Source: Amycolatopsis jejuensis (GTDB lineage: Bacteria; Actinomycetota; Actinomycetes; Mycobacteriales; Pseudonocardiaceae). Taken from it: a stretch of 64,000 nucleotides of DNA. The notes beneath the pieces are model-generated. The model worked only from the letters and a program-made list of their open reading frames with translations. It did no database searches and had not been told where the DNA came from. The translations under genes were made by a program, and so were the position numbers. Below, one piece after another: positions 34,011 to 42,773 of the stretch. The DNA lies in contig NZ_JNYZ01000020.1 in assembly GCF_000717335.1 (NCBI RefSeq), positions 248,001 through 312,000 of the forward strand, given 5' to 3'. Every line of letters starts with the position of its first letter. The first letter of the stretch is position 1.

Positions 34011-34051
34011 CGGGACCATACGCGGGTTGTGCGGGCAGGGCCGCGCGAGGC

Positions 34052-35305
34052 TCAGCGTGGATCGGCGAACCCGAACTGGTGCACCTTGATGTACTCGGCG
34101 CGGAAGCCCGCCTCGGAGTAAGCGAGGTAGAACTCCCACATGCGGCGGAACACGTCGTCGAAGCCGAAGCCGCGGATGTCGTCCCAGCGCTGCTGGAACT
34201 TCTCCCGCCACAGCTTGAGCGTGCGCGCGTAGTCCTGGCCGAACTCGCGCATCCCGGCCAGCCTCAGCCGGGTGTTCTCGCGCATGCCCTCCTCGATCGC
34301 CTGCACCGACGGGATGATGCCGCCGGGGAAGATGTACTTGTGGATCCACGTGTACGACCGCGCCGCGGCCACCATCCGCTCGTGGTCCATCGTGATCGCC
34401 TGGAGCCCGAACCGTCCGCCCGGCCGCAGCCGCTTGCCGATGGTGGAGAAGAACGTCGGCCAGTACGACGCACCCACCGCCTCGATCATCTCGACGCTCA
34501 CCACCGCGTCGTACTCGCCGGTGGCCTCGCGGTAGTCGCACAGCCGCACGTCGATGCGGTCGGAGAAGCCCGCCTCGGCGATCCGGGCGTCGGCGAGCAC
34601 CTTCTGCTCCTCCGAGATGGTGAGCGACGTGACCTTGGCGCCCCGCGCGGCCGCGCGGATCGACAGCTCGCCCCATCCGGTGCCGATCTCCAGCACCTCG
34701 CTGCCCTCGCGGACCCCGGCGTAGTCGAGCACGCTGTCGAGCTTGCGGTGCTGTGCCTGGGTGAGCGTGTCCCCCGGCCCGAAAAGCGCCGAGGAGTACA
34801 TCATCGACTCGTCGAGGAACGTGCTGAACAGGTCGTTCGACAGGTCGTAGTGCCGGTGGATGTTGGACCGGGAACCCTCGATCGTGTTCTCCTCGGCGGC
34901 CGGCTGGGTGCGCTCGGCGAGCCGGCGGAACCGCTGCAGGAACGGCGGGACGAGGGTGGACATCTTTTCGGCGAACGGGGTGAGGACGCCGGGGAGGTCC
35001 TCGGCCGTCCAGTCGCCCACCAGGTACGCCTCGCCGAAGCCGATCTTGGCATCGGCGCCGAGGCGGTGGAAGAACGCCGCCGGCCGGTGGATACGCATTT
35101 CCGGGGCGTCCGGGCCGCCGGCGCCGAGCACCGTCCCGTCCGGGAAGGTGACGCGCAGGGCGAGCGATTTCACCGCGTGCCGGAAGAGCGCCTCGGCCGC
35201 GCGGGCCCGCAGCGGCGAATGCGGCGGGGTGGCCAGGCCGGGCCACCGGGATTCGCCGGGTACCGGCTGCGAAACCGCCGCCGGATCGACTCGTGACGTG
35301 GACAA
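34052..35305 (-). CDS. Cyclopropane-fatty-acyl-phospholipid synthase family methyltransferase
   Basis: A 417-residue SAM-dependent enzyme. An N-terminal lipid-binding region (about 1-130) is followed by the core: NIHRHYDLSNDLFSTFLDESMMYSSALF, then the SAM-binding glycine motif LEIGTGWGEL, and later VSVEMIEAVGASYW with the substrate-side Glu. TWIHKYIFPGG is also characteristic. It methylates double bonds of phospholipid acyl chains, giving cyclopropane or methyl-branched fatty acids such as 10-methyl acids. The start is TTG 35305, because GGAGGGAG lies six bases before it and no ATG or GTG in this frame has such a site. It is followed by the LCP gene on the same strand. Confidence 0.92.
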   Translation of the reverse strand: MSTSRVDPAAVSQPVPGESRWPGLATPPHSPLRARAAEALFRHAVKSLALRVTFPDGTVLGAGGPDAPEMRIHRPAAFFHRLGADAKIGFGEAYLVGDWTAEDLPGVLTPFAEKMSTLVPPFLQRFRRLAERTQPAAEENTIEGSRSNIHRHYDLSNDLFSTFLDESMMYSSALFGPGDTLTQAQHRKLDSVLDYAGVREGSEVLEIGTGWGELSIRAAARGAKVTSLTISEEQKVLADARIAEAGFSDRIDVRLCDYREATGEYDAVVSVEMIEAVGASYWPTFFSTIGKRLRPGGRFGLQAITMDHERMVAAARSYTWIHKYIFPGGIIPSVQAIEEGMRENTRLRLAGMREFGQDYARTLKLWREKFQQRWDDIRGFGFDDVFRRMWEFYLAYSEAGFRAEYIKVHQFGFADPR

Positions 35306-35394
35306 GACACTCCCTCCGACCGGGCTCTGCGGCCCTTCCCCATGATATTCCCGCACCGGCCGCCGCGCGCCGCTGACCTGGCCGTGCGTACCGG

Positions 35395-36096
35395 TCATGC
35401 CGGAATGCGCAGCCGGTCGGCGTCCGGCCGGGTCCAGGCATCCCGCAAAGTCTCGTCCTTCCCGCCCGGCGCGATCTGCTCCAGTGTGAAAGCACACATC
35501 AGCCGGGTCCAGACCCCGGGACGGCGGAGCATCGAATGCCCCTCCCCCGCGATCTCGAACCGCGCGACGCGGGCTGCGACCGCACGGGCACGCTCAGCGA
35601 AGGTGTACGACTCCGCGGGCGACGTCATCCGGTCGCGGGTGCCGTGCACGATCAGGACCGCGCGCCCGGCAACGGCGTCGACCGGCTCCCCCGGCGGCGT
35701 CCACGGGGCGAGCGCACAAACCCCGGTCACCGCCGGATCGTCGGCGACCCGCAGCGCGACCCGGCCGCCCATCGAATGGCCGACCATGACCACCGGCAGC
35801 CCGGGATGCTCGGCGCGGATCCGCTCCAGTGCCCAGCGAGCGTCCGGGATGGGGCTTTCGGCGGGCGCATTCCAGCCGTACACACGGTTGCGCAGCAGCC
35901 GGACCTCGAGCCCGTGCGGGCGTCCGGCGCGGTGCAGGGAACGCGCCAGCGGCACCATCCGCAGGTACGCCAGACGCCACCAGCCCACCGGGACAGTGCT
36001 GTGCTCGGCCCCGCCGTGCAGCACGAGCGCCACCGCCCTGGTCTGCCCGCGCGCCCGCCGGACGCGTACCACTGGTTCCGCCAGGTTCCCGCTCAC
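35395..36096 (-). CDS. Alpha/beta hydrolase
   Basis: A 233-residue alpha/beta hydrolase. The nucleophile elbow is GHSMGG with Ser108, the oxyanion region is LVLHGGAEHS, the acid lies in LIVHGTRDRMTSP, and the His in EGEGHSMLRR-like IAGEGHSM. The triad appears complete. The small size fits the serine aminopeptidase S33/monoacylglycerol-lipase-like group, but the substrate is unknown. GTG 36096 is chosen because AAGGGGG lies just upstream. TTG 36117 would add seven residues. It precedes the cyclopropane synthase gene by 89 bp on the same strand, and a lipid-related role is possible. Confidence 0.85.
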   Translation of the reverse strand: MSGNLAEPVVRVRRARGQTRAVALVLHGGAEHSTVPVGWWRLAYLRMVPLARSLHRAGRPHGLEVRLLRNRVYGWNAPAESPIPDARWALERIRAEHPGLPVVMVGHSMGGRVALRVADDPAVTGVCALAPWTPPGEPVDAVAGRAVLIVHGTRDRMTSPAESYTFAERARAVAARVARFEIAGEGHSMLRRPGVWTRLMCAFTLEQIAPGGKDETLRDAWTRPDADRLRIPA

Positions 36097-36193
36097 CGGC
36101 ACCCCCTTTTCGATCAACTCTCACGGTAATCCACCACCGAGTGTGCCCACGCGCTACATTCGGCGCCCGAACCCGCGAAGAAGGGCAGGTGTG

Positions 36194-36919
36194 GTGAGCG
36201 CCACGGACCTCGTGAAGAACACCTCGGAGAAACTTGCGGCGGCGGCCGAGGCCAATGCCGCGCAGGTGTCCGCCGCCGCGGACCTGCTGCTGGGGGTGAT
36301 CCGGGCCGACGCGCTGGTGTTCACCGCGGGAGCCGGGCATTCGCTGGCCGCGGTCGCCGAGACGTTCTACCGCGCGGGCGGGCTCGCCTGCGTGTACCCG
36401 CTCTACCACCCGGAACTGCTCCCCCTGCACGGCGCGCAGCACAGCACGCAGACCGAGCGCCGGTCCGGCCTCGCCGAGGAGGTGCTGGCCGAACGCGCTC
36501 CCGGTCCGCAGGACGTCCTCGTGGTGTTCTCAACGTCCGGCGTGAACCCGTACCCGGTGGAACTGGCCGCGGGTGCACGCCGCCGGGGTGCGTCGGTGAT
36601 CGCGGTGACGTCGCGGGCCTGCGTGGCCGCCGCGCCCCGCCGCTCCGCCACCACGCTCGCCGAGGAAGGCACGGTGGTCCTCGATTCGCTCGTGATCCCC
36701 GGCGACGCCAGCCATCCCGCCGAAGCGCCACGCACCGCACCACTGTCCACTGTGGTCAATGCGTTCCTGTGGAACCTGATCCTGGCCGAGGTCCTCGACC
36801 GCGGTGCGATCGAAGGCCTCGCCGTCCCGCTCTGGCGAAGCTCCAATGTGGAGGGTGGCGACGAGGCGAACGTGGCCCTGCTGGCGAAGTACGGACCGCG
36901 GGTGCCCGCCCTTCGCTGA
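36194..36919 (+). CDS. SIS-domain protein, UPF0309-like
   Basis: A 241-residue single SIS domain. The opening helices are followed by FTAGAGHSLAAVAETFYRAGGL, where the GxGHS loop binds a phosphosugar. A second strand reads LVVFSTSGVNPYPVELAAGARRRG and contains the STSG phosphate-binding turn. Arrangement and length match the UPF0309 group. It may act as a sugar-phosphate isomerase/deacetylase accessory or a sensor; no enzymatic assay is known for the group. GTG 36194 (with GTG 36191 in tandem) follows GAAGGG and AGG. It is divergent from the hydrolase gene. A repeat array begins 15 bp after its stop. Confidence 0.85.
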   Translation: MSATDLVKNTSEKLAAAAEANAAQVSAAADLLLGVIRADALVFTAGAGHSLAAVAETFYRAGGLACVYPLYHPELLPLHGAQHSTQTERRSGLAEEVLAERAPGPQDVLVVFSTSGVNPYPVELAAGARRRGASVIAVTSRACVAAAPRRSATTLAEEGTVVLDSLVIPGDASHPAEAPRTAPLSTVVNAFLWNLILAEVLDRGAIEGLAVPLWRSSNVEGGDEANVALLAKYGPRVPALR

Positions 36920-36933
36920 TCCCGTCCGCACGA

Positions 36934-37072
36934 CCCCAATGTGGCATTGGGTGCATCCCACGCACCCAATGCGGCATTCGGCGCATCCCACGCACCCAAT
37001 GCGGCATTCGGCGCATCCCACGCACCCAATGCGGCATTCGGCGCATCACACGCACCCAATGCCACATTGGGG
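36934..37072. repeat. 30-bp-unit repeat array, copy B (five units)
   Basis: Five units with an exact 30-bp period. The three inner units are CACCCAATGCGGCATTCGGC followed by a CATCCCACG-type spacer, identical except for one base in the last. The outer units are CCCCAATGTGGCATTGGG (36934) and CCCAATGCCACATTGGGG (ending 37072), exact reverse complements. It fills the gap between the convergent SIS and ABC-exporter genes, 14 and 15 bp from the stops. Confidence 0.95.
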
Positions 37073-37087
37073 CGATCTCGGCCGAGG

Positions 37088-38953
37088 TCATGCAGCGGCG
37101 GTCTCCTCGTCGAACTGCGTGTGGTACAGCTCCGCGTAACGGCCTTCGCGGGCCAGCAGTTCCTCGTGCGTGCCGCGTTCCACGATCTCGCCGTTTTCCA
37201 CCACCAGGATCAGATTCGCGGCCCGCACGGTGGACAGCCGGTGCGCGATCACCAGCGCCGTGCGGCCTTCGAGCGCGCCGGTGAGGGCTTCGCCGACCGC
37301 GGCTTCGGACTCCGAGTCCAGGTGCGCGGTCGCCTCGTCGAGGACCACGACCTTGGGCTGGGCCAGCAGGAGCCGCGCGATGGTGAGCCGTTGCCGTTCG
37401 CCGCCGGAGAGGCGGTAGCCGCGTTCGCCGACCGTGGTGTCGAGGCCGTCCGGCAGCGTGTGCACCAGATCGGCGAGCCGGGCTTGCTCCAGCGCGGCCC
37501 AGATCTCGTCGTCGGTGACGTCCGGGCGCGCGTAGGCCAGGTTGGCGCGGATCGTGTCGTGGAACAGGTGCCCGTCCTGCGTCACGACGCCGACCGTCCG
37601 GCGCAGCGTGGCGAAATCCAGGTCCTTGACGTCCACATCGGACAGCCGCACCGCACCGGCATCGACGTCGTACAGCCGCGGCAGCAGCGACGCGATCGTC
37701 GACTTCCCCGCCCCGGACGGCCCGACGAGCGCCACCATCTGCCCTGCTTCAGCGCGGAAACTCACGCCGTGCAGCACCTCTTCGCCGCCGCGGCCGTCCA
37801 AAGTGGCCACATCCTCCAGCGACGCGAGCGAGAACTTGTCCGCCGCCGGGTAACCGAAGCGGACGTCCTCGAACTCCACCGAAACCCCGCCCGCAGGCAG
37901 TTTCCCGGGCGCGGCGGGCTCCTTGATCATCGGTTCCAGGTCGAGCACCTCGAAGACACGCTCGAACGACACCAGCGCGGTCATCACGTCCACGCGCACG
38001 TTCGCCAGCGCGGTCAGCGGCGTGTACAGCCGGGTCAGCAGCAACGCCAGCGCCACCACGGTGCCGGGTTCGAGCCGCCCGGTGAGCGCCAGGTAGCCGC
38101 CGAGGCCGTACACCAGCGCCTGCGCGAGCGCGGACACCAGCGTCAGGCTGGTCATGAACCAGCGGGTGAGCATTGCCGTGCGCACGCCGATATCGCGCAC
38201 GCGCCCGGCCCGGACGCCGAATTCCGCGACTTCCTGCCGCGGCCGTCCGAAAAGCTTCACCAGCGTGGCGCCGGGCGCGGAGAACCGCTCGGTCATCTGG
38301 GTGGTCATCCCGGCGTTGAGCTGCGCGGCCTCGCGCTGCAGCCCGGCCATCCGGCGGCCGAGCCGGCGCGCGGGCAGCACGAAGATCGGCAGCAGCACCA
38401 GCGCGACGAGCGTGACCTGCCACGACAGGGTCACCATCACCACGAGCGACAGCACCAGCTGGATCACGTTGGTGACCAGCCCGGACAACGTCGCGGTGAA
38501 CGTGCGCTGCGCCCCGATCACGTCGTTGTTGAGGCGGCTGACCAGCGCTCCGGTGCGCGTGCGGGTGAAGAACGCGATGGGCAGTTTCTGCACGTGCTCG
38601 AACACCGCTACCCGCAGGTCGAGGATGATGCCCTCGCCGATCCGCGAGGACTGCCAGCGTTCGGCGAGCCCCAGCCCGGCGTCGAGGATCGCCAGCACGG
38701 CGATCAGCACCGCAAGCCAGACGACCACGCTGAGGTTGTGCCCGCCGACGATCGCGTCGACGACCTTGCCCGCCAGCACCGGCGTGGTCACTGCCAGCAC
38801 CGCGGAGATCACGGTGAGCACGAGGAAGATCAGCAACCGCCGCCAGTGCGGCCGCGCGAACCGCGCAACGCGGCGGACGGTGCCGCGGGTGAGCGCCTTC
38901 GGTGCGTCGCCCGCCCGCATCGCGGAGCCGAGCAGCGCCCAGGTGTTGTCCAT
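37088..38953 (-). CDS. ABC exporter, fused membrane and ATPase domains
   Basis: A 621-residue half-transporter of the MsbA/LmrA type. Six membrane helices fill residues 35-320. The nucleotide-binding domain follows, with Walker A GPSGAGKST, signature LSGGERQR, Walker B VVVLDEATAHLD and the H-loop His in LVIAHRLST. It should work as a homodimer, since no partner gene is adjacent, and exports lipids, peptides or drugs. ATG 38953 begins the conserved part. The upstream TTG is unlikely. An AT-rich segment at about 38972-39003 and a 55-bp palindrome (39050-39104) lie in its upstream region. Confidence 0.93.
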   Translation of the reverse strand: MDNTWALLGSAMRAGDAPKALTRGTVRRVARFARPHWRRLLIFLVLTVISAVLAVTTPVLAGKVVDAIVGGHNLSVVVWLAVLIAVLAILDAGLGLAERWQSSRIGEGIILDLRVAVFEHVQKLPIAFFTRTRTGALVSRLNNDVIGAQRTFTATLSGLVTNVIQLVLSLVVMVTLSWQVTLVALVLLPIFVLPARRLGRRMAGLQREAAQLNAGMTTQMTERFSAPGATLVKLFGRPRQEVAEFGVRAGRVRDIGVRTAMLTRWFMTSLTLVSALAQALVYGLGGYLALTGRLEPGTVVALALLLTRLYTPLTALANVRVDVMTALVSFERVFEVLDLEPMIKEPAAPGKLPAGGVSVEFEDVRFGYPAADKFSLASLEDVATLDGRGGEEVLHGVSFRAEAGQMVALVGPSGAGKSTIASLLPRLYDVDAGAVRLSDVDVKDLDFATLRRTVGVVTQDGHLFHDTIRANLAYARPDVTDDEIWAALEQARLADLVHTLPDGLDTTVGERGYRLSGGERQRLTIARLLLAQPKVVVLDEATAHLDSESEAAVGEALTGALEGRTALVIAHRLSTVRAANLILVVENGEIVERGTHEELLAREGRYAELYHTQFDEETAAA

Positions 38954-38971
38954 GGAGTGTCCCCCAGCTCG

Positions 38972-39003
38972 CAAAAACCTCTACATTACCTTAACTTTTT
39001 TCC
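38972..39003 (-). promoter_or_regulatory. AT-rich promoter candidate of the ABC exporter gene
   Basis: An AT-rich run in otherwise GC-rich DNA. Read on the minus strand it gives AAAAAAGTTAAGGTAATGTA and then GAGGTTTTT, ending about 20 bases before the start codon. GTTAAGGTAATG has partial likeness to one half of a DtxR/IdeR iron box. The second half is not symmetrical, so only a promoter role is proposed. Confidence 0.3.
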
Positions 39004-39049
39004 GGAGATGCCCTGCACAACACCGGGATGCCCGGCATTCTTCCCGGCC

Positions 39050-39104
39050 GTCCGTGAAGGGAACCATCACGGACTCAGATTCCCTCATGGTTCCCTTCAC
39101 GGAC
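39050..39104. repeat. 55-bp palindromic dispersed repeat, copy 2
   Basis: The outer 18-base arms (GTCCGTGAAGGGAACCAT and its complement) are identical to copy 1 at 20153-20207. The inner part is copy 1 read from the opposite strand with three changes. It lies in the divergent region between the ABC exporter and the membrane-protein gene. It is not at a gene end on either side, so a pure terminator role does not fit this copy. Confidence 0.87.
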
Positions 39105-39189
39105 TTCCGGGAGGGGGCGCGGGGCGGGTGGCCGGGCAGGGCTCGGTAGCCTGGCGCCTCGGGGTCGGCGAACCGGGGAGGGAACAGCG

Positions 39190-40512
39190 GTGCACCTGCT
39201 GATGGCGCCTGCCCGCGCCGAAGGCCCGCCCGCCGCCCGCGTGTTCACCTGGGACCTGGTCTTCTACCTCGGCTGCTTCGCCTTCGCGCTCGGCACCGCG
39301 CTGGCATCGGAATTCTACGGCTACCGGATCTGGGGCACCTTCGCCGTCGCGGGTTACGGGCTCGCCGCCGCGCACAGCGGGTGGCTACTGTGGACTGCGC
39401 GCCGCGGAAAGCAAGCGCACGGCAAATTCGGGTTGCGGTGGATCGGTATCGCCACAGTGATCTTGGTGGCGATGTGCGCGCCGTTGATCATGTTGGTGAT
39501 CCGCCGCCTGACCGGGGTCGACTGGCTGATCACGCCGTGGTCGTGGGCCGCGCAGCCCGAGGTGTGGGTGATCGAGCGCAGCGCGGATCTGTTGCTGCAG
39601 CACGGAACCCCGTACGTCGATCTTTCCGCGCTCGGGCGCGCTCCGGAAGTGAACGACTACACGCCGTACGGTCCGGTGATGACGATCTTCGGCCTGCCGC
39701 GGGCACTTTTCGGCGGCAGCCCGGTTCTCGACGCGCTCACCGACGCACGGTGGATGTTCGCGATCGCTGCCGTCGCTTGCGCTTACGGCGCTTGGCGGCT
39801 GATGAACCGGCCGCGCGTCCCGGTGTTCGCCGCACAGATCGCGATCGCGTGCCCGCTCACCGCGCTGACCTGGGCGGTGGCCGGTCCGGACCTCGCCATC
39901 GCCGGGCTGCTCGTGCTGGCGTGCGCGCTCGCCGCGTCGGGCCGGGCAGGCTGGACCGGATTCGTGCTCGCGCTGGTGATCAGCGCGAAACTCATCGCGG
40001 CACCGGCAGCCGCGGTGCTCGTGGTGTTCGTGTACTACCGTGCCCGCGCGGCAAATCCCGGCGTGGCAACAGCCCGGTTTCTGACCACTTTGGTCAGTAC
40101 GACGGTCGTGCTCCATCTTCCGGTGTACCTGGCGGATCCGGTCGCGTTCACCGAACACGTGATCCGTTTTCCGCTCGGCATGGGCCTGGTGCGCTCGCCC
40201 GCGGCGAGCCCGCTGCCCGGGCACCTGATCGCCCAGACCGGCCCGGCCGGTACGGTGATTTCCCTGCTACTGGTGGGTATCGCCGCGGTGGCGATGCTGA
40301 TCTGGCTGGCGCGCCGGCCCCCCGCGACGGGATCCGCTGCGCTCACGCGGATCGCCGTCGGACTCGGCGCGTTGATCCTGCTGACTCCGGCGACCCGGTA
40401 CGGCTATCTGGTGTACCCGCTGGTACTCCTCGGTGCCGCGCTCACCTTCCGGTGCGCCGAAACGGCCCTGCGCCCCCCGCGCAGTGGCCAAGGTAGAGCT
40501 ACTTCTTCTTGA
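39190..40512 (+). CDS. Polytopic membrane protein, GT87/DUF2029-like
   Basis: A 440-residue integral membrane protein with about eleven hydrophobic helices. A periplasmic-side loop with WAAQPEVWVIERSADLLLQHGTPYVDL and VNDYTPYGPVMTIFGLPRALFG follows the third helix. This loop pattern (a Tyr/Asp-rich segment before PYGP) occurs in polyprenyl-phosphate-dependent mannosyl- and arabinosyltransferases of the GT-C fold. Assembly of a cell-envelope glycan is therefore likely. GTG 39190 follows GGAGGG. The last five codons overlap the end of the convergent HTH gene by 14 bp. Confidence 0.8.
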   Translation: MHLLMAPARAEGPPAARVFTWDLVFYLGCFAFALGTALASEFYGYRIWGTFAVAGYGLAAAHSGWLLWTARRGKQAHGKFGLRWIGIATVILVAMCAPLIMLVIRRLTGVDWLITPWSWAAQPEVWVIERSADLLLQHGTPYVDLSALGRAPEVNDYTPYGPVMTIFGLPRALFGGSPVLDALTDARWMFAIAAVACAYGAWRLMNRPRVPVFAAQIAIACPLTALTWAVAGPDLAIAGLLVLACALAASGRAGWTGFVLALVISAKLIAAPAAAVLVVFVYYRARAANPGVATARFLTTLVSTTVVLHLPVYLADPVAFTEHVIRFPLGMGLVRSPAASPLPGHLIAQTGPAGTVISLLLVGIAAVAMLIWLARRPPATGSAALTRIAVGLGALILLTPATRYGYLVYPLVLLGAALTFRCAETALRPPRSGQGRATSS

Positions 40513-40708
40513 CCCGCGTGGCCCCGCCGCGCCCCCGCAGCTGGACCCCGGACTCCGAGAGAACCCGGTGGACGAACCCGTAGGACCGTCCGGTGGACTC
40601 CGCAAGAGCCCGGATGCTGGAGCCCTTCTCGTATTTCTTCTTGAGGTCAGCGGCCAGCTTGTCGCGCGTATTGCCGGTGATCCGCGCGCCTTTCTTGAGA
40701 TCAGCCAC
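40499..40708 (-). CDS. Small helix-turn-helix protein (HTH_58-like)
   Basis: A 69-residue, very basic protein conserved in actinobacteria. KKKYEKGSSIRALAESTGRSYGFVHRVLSESGVQLRGRGG is one helix-turn-helix, framed by a basic head and a terminal KKK. The pattern resembles the domain of resolvase/terminase-type HTH proteins. It may be a nucleoid-associated or regulatory protein. GTG 40708 gives the conserved start (ADLKKGARITGNTRDKLAADL) after AAGG. A longer start at 40750 would add fourteen unconserved residues. Its 3' end overlaps the convergent membrane-protein gene by 14 bp. Confidence 0.88.
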   Translation of the reverse strand: MADLKKGARITGNTRDKLAADLKKKYEKGSSIRALAESTGRSYGFVHRVLSESGVQLRGRGGATRVKKK

Positions 40709-40886
40709 GTCGATCGCCTTCCCGCCGAGTGGATGTTGCGGGCCCTTCACGGCCCCTGCCGGGGCAATGATCGAACACTCGGCGCCGGAATGCCAGACGA
40801 CAACCGGAAATCAACCGAAACCGCGATCACATTGGGCCATTCCAGTGCTTGCCGGACACGGCGGGCACCCGGACGGACGCACTCCG

Positions 40887-42515
<1,629 letters not shown>

Positions 42516-42773
42516 GAGAACTCCCGGAGACGGGGGTGGACGAGGACGTGCTGGAGCGCCCCGGCACCGCGCACGATGCCGGGCAGGCGGTTACTCTCTC
42601 TGGATCCGCACGAACGCCCTGATGACCACGCACCCAGTGTACGGGGCGGGGTCGAGCCGTTTTCCCCGGCCGTGTCCGGATTCACTTCCCGCCGGTGCGG
42701 CAGGGTCCGGGGCCGCCGCGGTGCGCGACGGCCCCGAACCCGCTCCCGATCAGGCGATAGATCAAGCAGTAGA

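Noticed and set aside
36934..37072. CRISPR array
   Set aside because: The 30-bp units are contiguous with no unique spacers, the ends are inverted copies, and no cas gene is nearby.
36941..37085. Repeat proteins read through the 30-bp arrays (SHAPNAAFGA-like or MPHWVRGM-like strings)
   Set aside because: The unit is a multiple of three, so all six frames stay open. There is no strand preference, start context or family similarity.
38982..39001. IdeR/DtxR iron box before the ABC exporter
   Set aside because: Only one half resembles the consensus; the second half lacks symmetry.
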